A stretch of 64,000 bases of DNA from Hofstenia miamia. Lineage: Eukaryota; Xenacoelomorpha; Acoela. The stretch's first letter is position 1; every line of letters starts with the position of its first letter. The stretch lies in contig SCFE01000060.1 in the NCBI GenBank assembly GCA_004352715.1, positions 138,848 through 202,847 of the forward strand, read 5' to 3'. Positions 51,212 through 63,507 of the stretch are shown here, piece after piece. The notes under the pieces are model-generated. The model was not told the DNA's origin. It did no database searches and worked only from the letters and a program-made list of their open reading frames with translations. A program made the position numbers and the translations under genes.

Positions 51212-54200
51212 AGGGAGCATTAAAGAAAACTGGGTGTTGATAATTTTTTCCTAACTCCAGTAGTACCTAGTGCCACTTATACAACAGCTTAAGCAAGATA
51301 TTTTAATAAGGAACATCTCAGTGGTTGAGTTCTCCTGAAATTTTCAAAATATTGCATAAACAAACACTTAAAATACATTTTACACTTAAAATTTCATTTA
51401 TAATACTTTTTTACCAAAAGGTTAACTCCGATTAATCTGAAGGGTATTGATATGCATCGCATTTACCAAATATCAAATAGAGTCAAGTGCTTGAACAATC
51501 TTTTCCAAGAATTCAGAAATAACCACTATCAACATTTTAGTTATAACAAACAAAAAATTTTTCAATAGTCTGTGGATTTAGCTTCATTTTACGGGCGTTT
51601 TAGATTAGAACTGATTCACTGAAGACATTTCTTTGCTACTGATGAAACTGTTATCGCTTGTCTCATGTAATTTTCAACTTTTCTGCTACAAATTATTCTT
51701 TTATCTGATGTACGTGAAAGCATTTACCATTTTTCATTGGAAAATCTGATTTTCTAAAAAATTCCAAATTCTCCCTATGCCTAATATTAAGATTAACAAC
51801 ACGTCGTTTTTGTAAATATACTCTAAATTCCCTTTCCATTGTGCATACAAGGGTTTCTGAATTGTCAGATTTTATTAAATTTCTCGATTAATTTGATTTG
51901 AAAGAAAGATATATAAATAAAAACATTCACTTAACATATCATGTCTTCTTCACTATTATATTGGTTCAGTGTTCTGTGTTCTTACAATGAGGAGGAGACG
52001 AGAAGTTATATCTTTGGCATTGCGTCGAAAATGGTTTTATATGGAAAATGACACCGAGAGGAAAGTATTCACGGAAAGGTTAAATGAAAAACCTATAGCC
52101 AAACTTGAATTGCTCAAGTTTCAAAGTTCACGATCTGCAGAAATGATAAATCAAGAGAAAAATTTTAAAATTAATAACGTACGAATTGAACATTAAACAG
52201 AAAAAACTTATAGTTTTTAGTTAGAATTTATATCAAAAACTAATGTATCGGATAAATCCCTTATCTCATATAAAATAAAGTGCAGCTTTGCTATAGATTA
52301 TGTGTAATATTCTATCTTGCAACTAAGAAAAATGATTAGAACAGCATTCATTATGTCTATAGTGGAAAATTGCATGAATAAATTCACTAGTAAAGATCTT
52401 GATCAAAATTTCTTGAACGCTTTATAAACCTAATGTCATTTATAAGAATATTGCAACTAAGTAAATAAATTATATGTGTGAAGCATGCCAATACTGCAAA
52501 AAATTTTTGGAGATATATTCATTAACTTAAACATTTTACGATCTTGCAAAACAGGTAAAATATGGTGTTATGTAACCATAAGATAATCTTTTATTAATAC
52601 GCAAACAGTATAATTCCTCGCATGTCTTATGAAAACATTTCGTATAAAAGAAAAAGAGTATACTGCATATATATAAATATATATATATATTGCACATTGG
52701 ATTGTATTCGAAATCAAGAGCTCAATCAGCTGTATTTAATTCAAAACAGTCTTCATACTTTAAATAACATGATTTGACCAGTGGTCTACCATTTATCGTA
52801 GGCCATGATTGCCTCATCTTATCACAATTCTTATTGAAGGTAAAAATAGAGAAATATAGCAAAGGTGATTGGAAGTGTTTGTATTTATTCCATTCTGTTT
52901 ACAATGACATTTAATTTACAATTAAATTAACTAAAAACTGTTTTTTGTTGCTACAGCAGTGTTTCGGTGGTGCTTCCAGAGCGCCAGACTGTCCGTGTCA
53001 TTTAATTAAATTTCCAAGCATCGCCCACAGTTCGTTTACAACACAACCTTGCTTTAAAATTCTGTTTACGTCATGTTATTCATTTGGGATTGCACTTTAC
53101 TTCCCTGATGAACGATTTATCACCATAGTCTTGTAAATGAATCAGACCTGCCTGCCTATGTTTCGAGAACATTAAAGTGATAAACAAAATTCTCGTGAAA
53201 GAGGTCAATTTTGATTTTTTGGTCGGAAACTTAGGAATTTGTAAAAACTATGGGATGATATAAAAGCTGGAAAAACAAAGTTCAAGCAATGATTTATTTC
53301 TTCTTCTTGGACTGAAAATAACTTAGGGAGCTCAGAATACTCGACATTCGAGTCGAGTTCTAGTACTCGAACTCGACTCGAGTTAAGACAACTAAACTCA
53401 ATATTTTGAGTACTCTTAACCAACTCGATTTTGAATGACATCATTTTTTCTTGAATATTTGCATGTAAAGTCGAAGAATCCATCAGCGTTTTACTATTTA
53501 ACTCAAATTTCAAGCCATCAGGCTTGGTTTCTCTTATTTCGTTTAACATTTATTTCTTTCGTATATTTACATAAGGTTGTTGACAATGTAGCCAGGCTCT
53601 GTATAGCACAGCCTTACGAGAATAATAAGTTTGAATAAAATTGTAGTTCGACTCGACGTCGTTTCAAACCTAAAAATATCGGCTCGCAGGGGCCTATCTT
53701 GCCTATTTACGTAATGAAACTTCTTATTGCAATAAAGTAATGTGTAGATAATGCACAACTAGTTCATAAAAATTTGCATTTTTGATCAATTGCCAATTTC
53801 AATGGCAATGATTTCAAAATTTGCCACAAATTTTAAAAATATTACCAGGCAGGCTTTCGGACTAAATCACCTTCTATAACTGTACGATCAACATTAGTTA
53901 ATAAAAAAGGATATTTTTTAAATTTTGATTGAAACAATGTTTTAAGCTTCATTTTAATAGCTATATTTGTGTTTAATTATTCTATAAAATTTATATCAAC
54001 GCAATGTACAAACTACAAACTAGCTAAAACAACATTAAAAATAACATAAAAAGTTACTAAATAATCAAAATTCATACAATTATCTTAGATGATTTTTCAG
54101 CTTGCGTTTTTCGATCAATCAATATTTTGATCAAAAACATATTTAAGTTTCTTTAGAGATGACGTCTAATCTTTCTAATTGTTTCAAAATTAATGTTTCA

Positions 54201-54376
54201 TATTATTTTAAATGCCGGGTTAAATATGAGTATACCAAGCTGACAAAGATGTGGTATATATATATATATAGGAAAATAACAACAATTTATTATGCTTAGC
54301 ACCTGGAAGCCTTTTTCATTTTTTATATCGACCGGACTCACAGTCACCAATAAAAAATTACAGCGTTGCTACTTAT
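51212..54376. other. AT-rich sequence with one CGAGT-rich patch
   Basis: 53337-53400 is a short degenerate array of ACTCGA/TCGAGT motifs, apparently the end of a decayed repeat. A patch at 52945-53075 is relatively GC-rich and preceded by a good plus-strand acceptor (TTTTTTGTTGCTACAG), but no donor or recognisable peptide was found. Nothing else seen. Confidence 0.45.
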
Positions 54377-54903
54377 TAGGGTTCTGCAGGTCTAGTAGTT
54401 CGTCCCATTTAGTCCCATTGGATTCGATCTCATCCAATCCCATCCCAGCACCATAAAATTTTTTGGCCTCTTAGTACCATGTGGTCCTTTTTGGTCTTGG
54501 TCCCGAAACGTAAATTTTGGTCTCAGTCCCTGTTTGGTCCCAGTATTCATTAGCGGCATTAATTTTGCTATCACATTTCAATTTTTTTAATTGATAGCGA
54601 ATATATAGAATGTAACTAAATATAGTCAACTAAAGTATGTGACTGAATCTTAACAAATCAAAGAAATTGGGGAAGTTAATATTTAGCGCATTATTTTTAA
54701 ACAAATGGAATGCTTAGTGTATAATAAACTAGGGTGAAAATTTTTGATATTGTGCACATAAAGATATCTGGTCTCAAAACATTTGGTTAGGGTCTCGTCG
54801 CATATTTGGTGCCGAAGTATTATTTTTTATCCATGTATTTGGTCCCAGTCCCTGCGGAACCAGATACGGGACCGGAAACAGGCACCAGTCCCGCACACTT
54901 TTA
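54377..54903. mobile_element. Possible non-autonomous element with GGTCCC arrays
   Basis: Both ends are rich in GGTCCC/GTCCCAGTCCC motifs (54410-54550 and 54780-54900), with an AT-rich centre. The left tip TAGGGTTCTGCAGGTCTAG is loosely inverted to the right tip, TAAAAGTGTGCGGGACTGG on the minus strand (about 12 of 19 bases). The flanking 8-mers do not match. Similar GGTCCCAGT fragments occur at 55470, 56085-56125 and 45200-45400, so the motif family is dispersed in this genome. Confidence 0.35.
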
Positions 54904-54939
54904 GATTTTCAACATCTAGTCTATTTGCAAATCTGTAAT

Positions 54940-55247
54940 TATGTTTTCAGCAAAACGAAATGTTCTTTCTGATATTACCTCCTTTGCTAACAATCTTAAA
55001 ATTTAGCAAGTGAGAGATTTCTTATTTTTTTCGCATTATCCTTCCAGACTTTAAAACAGATGTGCTTTTTGAAAATTTCTGACATTGGCATTNTATGTTT
55101 TCAGCAAAACAAAATGTTCTTTCTGATATTACCTCCTTTGCTAACAATCTTAAAATTTAGCGAGAGAGAGATTTCTTATTTTTTTTCGCATTATCCTTCC
55201 AGACTTTAAAACAGATGTGCTTTTTGAAATTTTCTGGCATTGGCATT
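54940..55247. repeat. About 153-base diverged tandem overlap at a single-N join
   Basis: 54940-55092 and 55094-55247 are the same sequence on either side of one N. There are about five substitutions and one length difference in a T run (about 4%). It has the same signature as the join at 48481: two diverged alleles or copies left unmerged by the assembler. Confidence 0.88.
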
Positions 55248-57257
55248 GTATAATTCTAATTCAATAATGGTTTTCGTTATATATTATTTATGAAGCTGTC
55301 TAGATAATATCTCGATTACTTCAACTCTTAACTACAGAATGTATACAAAAACAAACTATCTACTAGAAACGTTTACGGTCTTCTCCTTTTGTGATATTGA
55401 AGAAGGCTGTCTAAACCGCATTAAGAACAACTAATACAAGTCTGTTTATGGATTCATTCACATCAATTTTGGTCCCAGTTCTATTAAGGTAGCTAGTGGG
55501 AATAAAAATCGAATTTTATGGACGTTTTTCATTTTAGGGATTTTTACATTTTTAATGAATTCAGAATATTTTCCTGACAAAGAAATAAATTTTAATCATA
55601 TCCAGCTGAAAAAAATGGCAAAAAGTATTTTGAATTATTTATGTCTACAAAATTTCAAACTGAAAATGGTAAAAAATTCTGCAAAAATTCGTCTAAAAAC
55701 ACTAATTTGATAAAAATGACCCACTGCAATATGATACCATCTAAGGTGTAATATGTAAGCCAATCAATGAGATTCCCAATCACGCTTTGTAAAAATGATT
55801 TATTTAATTTTTTCAAAACTTGATTTTATGCATTTTTGGGATGTTTTTCAACTGTAAAAAATTATTTTTTATTAAAATTTAATGAAATTTTTACTGTATA
55901 TAGCTTTTATATGTAGCTAGAACTTAAATTAAAGTTTTTTCAGACATCTCAGCAAATTTTGATTTTATGACCGTTATCCAGAGTAAATTTTTTTGGCGTA
56001 ACAATGTTTTCATCAAATATTCATGTAATTTGAGTTAGCATCAGTCTTTTTTTCATTCTTCACTAGCCACCTTAAGTTTTTTATCTCCAGGTCCAAATCC
56101 CAGGGGATTGGGACCAGTAAATCACATGGGAATAGACTCTACTATATATGCAAAATATTTTATTGAAGTTTTCGCAAACATTCGCACTATATATTTGTAA
56201 GGAATATTTATCAAATTATATACTAAGAACAGTAAATTTATGGATTGAATTCAGAATATCTGATCTAAAATAACAAAACACAAAATAAGTTCAAACTTAT
56301 GAGGACTGCTCTGAACTTGTCATAAATTTAAGTTTATTAATATCAAGTTTATTAATAGCAAGAGCCAGTCAAATATCATTGCGAATGCTTAGTCAATTTC
56401 AGGCTTTCGTCTTCAACACTGTCAGTGCGTTAAATGAATTTCCAGCAATGTAAATCGAGAAGGCGGAAGGGCTAAATGGTAAAATCCTATCAGTCAGTGC
56501 AGTCATTCGGAGTTTAGAGGTAATATCACGAACATACACACGTTGTAATGTTTAACTTAGATAAACTGTTAGTAAGCTTATATTGCAATGTTTCAAAATA
56601 CACATATGAAATTTCTCTACCATTTTCATATTGAACCGAACAATATCTTTTGAATCAGTTTAATAATAGCATTGCAGATTATTTTATGGCATTAAAAGTC
56701 TATGGGCCCAATATATAGTGATTTTGAACCCCAAATTACTAGTGGACAGCGCTAGGACGATTTGCCCATCACGGACTCCCTAGATTTGCTCACGGGCTCC
56801 TAAAATAACTAAGGTCCCCTGATTTTTGACCACTTATATAAAGGGATTATTCAATTGTTGAAACTACTGTTAAAATTGTATGGCTGTAATAATCACGAAA
56901 GACAACTTTCAAATTTTGTTACTTGAATAAATTGTAAGTATTAACCTCGAATCCTTGTAAAGTTTCAATTCCAGTGATGTCAAAGATTTTTATTCTGCAT
57001 AGGTTTCCCTCTAATCCAGGCAAAGCAAAGTATTGAATGGATGCTTCGTTGCAATGAATACAACAATATCTTTTCGCATGATAAGCAAGATTCACTTTTT
57101 TTCAAACATATGGATATTAATGAGCGAAGTATGACTTGAATACAGTTCCAATTATATGAAGAGCAAAAAGGTTTTCATCTCGTTAAAGTAACCAATAGTC
57201 TTCTGCAAAATATTTTTGACATTTGATTGTGATAAACACCCTTATTAATGTTTAGAC
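55248..57257. other. AT-rich sequence, nothing coding recognised
   Basis: Only scattered GGTCCC fragments (55470-55485, 56085-56125) and a GC-richer patch at 56700-56815 that may be a decayed repeat end. Confidence 0.55.
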
Positions 57258-57741
57258 TAGAGATGAGCGCGGTACAGGTTCTTTAAAATTATTGCCGACG
57301 CAAAGAAAAATCTTCACCTCTAGCCACCGCAGTGTCCGTTTTTTACCGCAACCCACCGCAATAAATGAAATTTCAGCGCGGGATACCGTAACAATGGCAA
57401 TTTTGATCTTTGTAAGAAAATATTCATATTTCTGAATTATTTTTTTAGGATTATGGATCATTCGTAGAAAAGTTTAAAGACAATTTATTAGGTATTTTGT
57501 CATTTCATTCAATTTTATTAGGGTAGTATCAAATTTTCAATGAAATATTTAAAAATTACTTTTTATATTTTGTATGTGAAATGTCTTAGTTTTGCTTAAG
57601 AAATAGTTTTTTGAGAAATATTTAGAGATTTTAAATCTTAAGTAAAAACACATTATCTGTATAACTTTTATGCCGCCGCAAGTTGTTTTAATTCTACCGC
57701 TAACCAAAACAATTGTGTAAATCGCTACCGCGGTATCTCTA
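57258..57741. mobile_element. Non-autonomous hAT-type element (TAGAGATG tips, 8-bp duplication)
   Basis: The left tip reads TAGAGATGAGCGCGGTAC from 57258. The right tip, on the minus strand from 57741, is TAGAGATACCGCGGTAGC. Subterminal ACCGC motifs recur inside both ends (57325-57385 and 57670-57735). The flanking 8-mers are GTTTAGAC (57250-57257) and GTTTTCAC (57742-57749), a 6/8 match as expected for a decayed hAT target-site duplication. The 484-base interior is AT-rich and non-coding. A 69-codon minus-strand frame inside it is chance. Confidence 0.7.
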
Positions 57742-60514
57742 GTTTTCACCCTGGCTGTATTCGAGCAAATATACTTGTAGACTGACGAAAGGTAATGATG
57801 AAAATGAAGGAAGAAACAATCTCTATCGTTTGATGTTCTAAAATGTTAGATATCTTCATTATGGCCGCGTAAGTAATTTTTATAGAAGCTATCACAAATT
57901 GTTAAAACACCTGGGCTAATTAGAGCTAGTTTTTTTTGACGAAGTTGATTTATTCAAATTAACAAGCCATGTGAATTACATGCCTTTAGTTCAAATCAAA
58001 ACATAAATGATCAATTGAAAATTCTTCAGTTCTATTCATACTATCATTTTTGGCAAAAATGCGAATAAGTCTTCATTCCAAAGCCTTGTTCCCATCATTT
58101 TTCAAATGAACTTAAGAAGAGTTAAAATCACTTTAATTTTAATACTTACTTGCTTTTTAATTGTCAAATATTCACTCATTAATTATAGATATCGCTAATC
58201 AAAGGATTGCATATTTTAGTCGAAGCATAGAATTGCACGTTTCCACATGTGCCACATTGAAACTTGTCCAGCCCGGCTAGCACAAGTTAGTAAACAATTG
58301 AAGTAAATTTCTTTCATACTTCTGTCTAAGTGCAATCTGAATATAATTGTTTCTGGTGATTTAACGGACATTGTTTTCATAACTTATTTGATCATGTCAT
58401 GGATTATTGCACTGATATGCACACTACATACCTAAGTTTAAATCGAAATTATTGAATTTGATGTGTTTGGACGGTGATGCATCCAGAAAAATAATAGTTT
58501 GTGATACCAAATTTATACGCAACCAATTCTTAGAGATCAGTATTAAGTAGGGTCTTTCAAAATCTTAAATTGCATTGCATTGATATCCCAAAAGAACGAA
58601 AAATGGAAATATATAATTTTGACTCTCTCCGCTTCATCTGCCTCTTTTAGGATTCACGGCCGTGTCAGCGGCGTACGCAAGGGATACGTGATGGAGTGTC
58701 CCTCTCAGATTTTCAACATAGATATTTGATTGCTTAAATAAAAAAATTATTTGTATGAAATTTAAGAATATTATCAATTAAGATGGTTGGAGGCATTTTA
58801 AGCTATATTTTTGTGTGTAATTTGAAAATGTTTGGGGATTTCGCCTGTATTTGATTGATAGTGGTGATTGCAACTGATACGTCCTCCCTTTGTCAGAAAA
58901 TTTGAAACAAATTCTTTAGGATTACAGTTACGTCTTGTAATATGATGATGTTCGGTCATAATGGTTATAATAAAATCAAATCAATATAGACAATTTATAT
59001 GATCCACTTTTCCTAAAACTGAGTTTCGATATTAATTATAACAAGCTTCTTGATTTCCTGGAAATAGTGAACATGATAGTTCTGTACAAAACACATGATT
59101 AGTTAACTGTATGACCAATAAATGCATCTCTAAAATTATAAGATAAGTCAAGAAAATCCCGATCAAACAATATATCGATATGAAATGATCTCAAACTATG
59201 CATTGTATTCACTTTTATCAAAAAATTTATTTGCATGAAATTTCTCAGTTTACGCTTTAGATTTTCAGCAATGTACCATCGCAAGTTATAACATCAGGTG
59301 GTAAATTGCGAGGCAATCAGTCAACCAATTATTTTCTGCGTAGCGATTAATTTACTTCCTGCAGCTATCTAAATATTTTATTGTGCTATTAAAAATCCAA
59401 TGTTATTCAAATGCACGTGCTAGTATTAAATCGAATATAATAATTTTCACAAAAGTGAAGCCAATTTCACATGTAAATATATGTAAAATTTGAACAAAAT
59501 CACTTAATCCATGAGTGTAGGCGGATAATTATTGCCCCAGCCTGGCACTCAGCCAATGTAATTTCTCAAGTTTTATAAAAACCACCCTACCCAGCCCACA
59601 GCCCGCAACATTAATGCTGTAATCGCGTCTTACTAAAAATAGAATGAAGACATTAGAAAAATGGCAATTGTATGGAAAACAACAAAATCAACATAAAATT
59701 AAGTTGCTGGAATAGCTTAGTGTATACCAGCTCCAAAACAAAGTGATAATATACGTTGAAATTATTTAAGAAATGTGCTTTGGTAGGACTAGTAAAAAAT
59801 GGTGGCCAGAAATTCAGTGGTTAGTTAACTGATTTTTGGCCCGGTCTGGTAAATAGTCGACAATAATATGTTTGAGCCTGACCCAGCCCACACCACAGCC
59901 CAATTGTACGCTGGCTCACCCCACATGCCATACGGACCAGCCCGGTCCACTTCTAACCCTGACTATATTATTAATTATATTTAATTGCTTTTAAGCATTT
60001 TCCTATTTTTGTTTATTACTGCATAATTTTAAAAATCTACAAAAAAACATTTTATTCATTGAAGCGAACTCAATGTTTTCCACAAATTTGTATTTTTTCA
60101 ACAAACAAGGTCTGTACTACCTCGGCTCGATGCCAACTGTTATATTTCTCTGTTAGTTCCCTGTCTTTTCAGAAAACATCTTGAAGTGCCTTCCTGTATA
60201 CTATTTTCCAAATGATAGAAAATGCCTTTTAATACTTGGGATAAGGGAAGTATATAGTATTACCCAGGTATAGCATTTCTTTATAGCAAAAATGATACTA
60301 CTTTAATATTTATACTATCCACAGATCAAAAACTACATACTAAATGTCAAATGATTTTTTGTTTGATTTCGAATATCTCGTCTTGAAACAAAACTGATTG
60401 AATTTTATGAACTATTGAACGAATTTATGACGGGGTTAAGACAATTTCTTAACCAATTAGAATTTAACAAAATAAATCAATTATACGTCTGTTTACTTAT
60501 TAAATATACAAATA
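57742..60514. other. AT-rich sequence with CAGCCC-rich patches
   Basis: Patches at 59540-59615 and 59835-59960 carry repeated CAGCCC/GACCAGCCCGG motifs. The right patch ends AACCCTG at 59957-59963 and, on the minus strand, begins CAGGGTTAGAAGTGGACCGG, a hAT-like tip. The left end is not clear. 58655-58710 resembles a decayed repeat end. No coding sequence and no clear promoter motif was found immediately upstream of the gene at 60515. Confidence 0.45.
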
Positions 60515-61309
60515 ATGAAAGCGTATGATTTACTATGGAGTACTACACTAATTGCATGCCTTGGCTGTGTTAGTTCTATTCATATAGAAGTTAATTATAC
60601 AAACGGCACTAAACCTGCATCCCCCAGTCCTATTCTTCACAAACTCAACAATATTTGTTTCAAATTAGAAGCTAATGCAACTATTAAGCTTTCATGGAAA
60701 AATATCACACATTTTGATCAGAATCTAGATGAAGCGGATTTGGAGTATAATGCACACTGTACCTCTTCAGCAATTTATATCAACATGACAATAAACATCA
60801 ATGATGATGATAAATTGCACCTCATTATTATATTCGAGCAGAGATATTATCAACAATTTAATGCTTACATGAAATGCACTTATGCAGAATTTATTTTCAA
60901 TGATATCACATCTCGTGCTGAACCGGGCGAACTTTTCGGTGCTAGACTTGGATACGCATTATCTTGCGATCAACCACAATTTATGAATTTTCAAAATGCT
61001 ACAGAAGATCTCAACATAAGTCTTATTCTAGATAACTATAAAATACAAGGTTTTTATTTTAACCGACCAACTTTTAATATAGGATACGTATGCGCTCCTG
61101 ATGTAGGCGTTGGTTCACGTATCTACTTAGGACTGCTTACTACCCTTGCATTTCTCGTGCCTTTTTTTCTGTTCTATTGTGCACGTCGTATCGTATTAGC
61201 TGAAACTGCTCAAGTAATTTCAGGCAAAGAAAGAATATTCGATTTCAAGACATCTTCTTTATCATCTTTCTTCAAGCGATTTTATTATAGGGGGCGCTTC
61301 GACTCGTGA
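60515..61309 (+). CDS. Ac45/ATP6AP1-like V-ATPase accessory subunit (264 aa)
   Basis: A single uninterrupted ATG frame, with A at -3 of the start, and the only clear intact host gene in the window. Residues 1-21 form a signal peptide (LLWSTTLIACLGCVSS). The luminal part has seven N-glycosylation sequons (N27, N30, N54, N63, N90, N161, N167) and cysteines at 48, 82, 121, 151 and 193. The C48-C82 and C151-C193 spacings suit the two disulfides of the LAMP/Ac45 fold. Residues 203-222 are a membrane segment, followed by a basic 42-residue cytosolic tail. The stretch KIQGFYFNRPTF, then C193 and IYLGLLTTLAFL, is strikingly like the end of Ac45, a subunit of the V-ATPase membrane sector that guides proton pump assembly and sorting. 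At 264 residues it lacks the long N-terminal region of animal ATP6AP1 and is close in length to yeast Voa1 (recalled). A LAMP-type glycoprotein is the alternative. Function is inference. The intronless frame may mean a retrocopy or a divergent paralogue. No neighbour is functionally related. Confidence 0.8.
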   Translation: MKAYDLLWSTTLIACLGCVSSIHIEVNYTNGTKPASPSPILHKLNNICFKLEANATIKLSWKNITHFDQNLDEADLEYNAHCTSSAIYINMTININDDDKLHLIIIFEQRYYQQFNAYMKCTYAEFIFNDITSRAEPGELFGARLGYALSCDQPQFMNFQNATEDLNISLILDNYKIQGFYFNRPTFNIGYVCAPDVGVGSRIYLGLLTTLAFLVPFFLFYCARRIVLAETAQVISGKERIFDFKTSSLSSFFKRFYYRGRFDS

Positions 61310-61830
61310 GGTTAATTCCTGCCTGTCTCCTACCATATTTTCAGGCTCCATCATGAACATTGCCTTAGCATTGTGAAATATGGTATTATGCAAAATAGTG
61401 TTATAGAAATGCAAAAATATTTTAGTCAAAATGCTACTAATCTTATGATCACAGAATGAAGGTTCAAAATTGTTTATGCGTGTTTCCTTTAAAATTGGTA
61501 CTATCAACTCCTTTAATTAAATAATATCTATATCTGGACACGCATTTCACATCAAAAAGTGACAGATTGTGGCCGATGCGGTCAGAAAACACTGTTTACG
61601 AATTTCTGTTTTAGCGTAACTTAATCTGCATTTATTAACAGCAATTCGTCATCGTTTAGTGCAGGGGTTTTTTCAGAACGCGATGGAGTTATTCTCAAAG
61701 GTCGAGATTGAAATCATAATTTATGTCATATATAAATAGAGAATGTGAATATTAATAGGACACGCCTTGCAATATTAGGCAACATCTAATATTTTATGTT
61801 GCATTAGCTCCACAAACTGTGCACTGTTCA

Positions 61831-61836
61831 AATAAA
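61831..61836 (+). terminator. Possible polyadenylation signal of the Ac45-like gene
   Basis: AATAAA followed by an A-rich run, about 520 bases after the stop codon. Plausible but unproven in AT-rich DNA where the hexamer is common. Confidence 0.3.
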
Positions 61837-61980
61837 GGAAAAAAATTTCAAAATATAAGCATTTGCGTTCTGACTTTTGATATTAGAAAGTTCTCTATAT
61901 CATTAAGTGAAAAATCAAAAATACTTTTAACAGTAACTGACCTGAGCACTTAACTAAGTTATACAATAGCTTCTTATATA

Positions 61981-61990
61981 TACATGTATG

Positions 61991-62031
<41 letters not shown>
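61981..62031. repeat. (TATG)n(TA)n microsatellite
   Basis: TATG units passing into about 18 TA units. Confidence 0.9.
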
Positions 62032-62404
62032 CTGATGATCACTAAAAATTTACAATTGTTAACGTTTTGTCATAAAATGTAAAAAACATAATAAGAACTT
62101 TGTACGTGTGAGCACGTGACCAACTTGATTAATTGATTTTTACACCAAGCTGCTCATAAATTGATCTTTAGAGAAAATGAAAAACCTTAAAGAAGAACAT
62201 CGATGAATTCTTATTGTCCAATATTAGTTGGACCATCTAGGCGAAAGTACCTACGCAATCGCAAAAAATTTTGGGGATGTGAACCTAAGCTGAAAAATTT
62301 TAAAATACTAATAAACATCGTGAAACTAAATTCGCAGAAGCAATATGCATAAAATCAACTAAGAAAACATTATTAAATAAACAAAGACATCAAACAAATC
62401 TCTC

Positions 62405-62447
62405 TATATATATGTATGTATTGTATATGTATGTATATATATGTATA

Positions 62448-62486
<39 letters not shown>
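62405..62486. repeat. TATATG/(TA)n microsatellite
   Basis: TATG and TATATG variants ending in a pure TA run. Confidence 0.9.
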
Positions 62487-62488
<2 letters not shown>

Positions 62489-62769
62489 TAAGATCAGTAA
62501 ATTTTCTCTATTTCGACTAGTTATATTAATGATAAATTCCACAACATAGCTCCACAAATGATTCACTATTAATGAAACATATTCCATCAAAATTTATATT
62601 AAGAAACTCATTTCATTTTTTAAATATATATTGTGAAAATTTTGACAACAACAAAAATTATTATATATGCAAGGCAAGCCTTGATGTAAAAGCAGTATCG
62701 ATCATAACGCTAAGGAAATTATTTAAAAAGAATGCTTAAATGTCAAATTTGCGTTCAATTTGTGACATC

Positions 62770-63474
62770 TACATAAACGTAAATTACATCGTTAGGGATC
62801 ACCCCTAGATCCTAGCATGGTATGTTTTGCATGGATATTTTAGAAAATAAAATAGAATCGTTATCAACAAAACCAATGTCATATTAACGTTATATAGACG
62901 ACGTTTTTACGATTTTTGAAGATCCAAAGGATATAGACATAATCAATGATTTCCCGAGTAACTGTCTAGAGGAATTGAAGTTTAAAGTGGAAAAATCAAA
63001 TAAATAGATACATTTTCAAAAACCACTTTGAGATTACGATGTGTACCGAAAACTTAATGACACTGTCATTCATTCCAATCATACTGGAACATCAAATATC
63101 AACCAAATACTTTACAATGGTTACTAGATCGAATTAGGAAAATATCTTCGAAACATAATTGATTCAATTTCAAATCTTTATATTATACTATTTTAGAGAG
63201 AAATTGACATCCACAAAAACTAATAAAGAAATTCGTGGACAAAGCATTAACTTCAAATATGATGGCATGTAAATAAGTAATAGCAAATGATAGGAAGCCA
63301 ATATATTGGAAACAACCTTACATCAAGGATTATAAACATATATAAATCTCTGATATTGTATAAGGACAAAAATGAAAAGAAACATCTGAATATCTTAATT
63401 ACAAGAAGATCCTATCAACAAAATGCTCGTTTCCACCATTGTATATAAATACCAATGTGATGAATGCATTAAAT

Positions 63475-63507
<33 letters not shown>
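62770..63507 (+). mobile_element. Penelope-like element remnant (RT plus GIY-YIG start)
   Basis: Broken plus-strand frames contain Penelope-type landmarks in order. GSPLDPSMV lies at about 62796. After a frameshift comes MDILENKIESL, then RYIDDVFTIFEDP (62888-62926), the catalytic Y-x-D-D box of reverse transcriptase. LKFKVEKSNK then leads, after a stop, into DVYRKLNDTVIHSNHTGTSN (from 63038), the 'T-x-VYRK-T' region. Further on, IVYKYQCDECIKSYI (63438-63482) matches the start of the GIY-YIG endonuclease of Penelope elements ('VYK-x-x-C-x-x-C-x-x-x-YIGQT'). Several in-frame stops and frameshifts make it dead. At the Tyr-Ile of the YIG motif the sequence turns into a (TA)n array and then N, so the rest of the endonuclease is missing. 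Confidence 0.78.

Larger units (their letters stand above)
61310..62769. other. 3' flank of the Ac45-like gene and microsatellites
   Basis: Probable 3' untranslated region up to about 61.85 kb, then AT-rich sequence with the TA arrays at 61981-62031 and 62405-62486. No other feature recognised. Confidence 0.5.

Noticed and set aside
52945-53136. GC-richer plus-strand frame after a good acceptor
   Set aside because: No donor, no recognisable peptide, and likely a decayed repeat.
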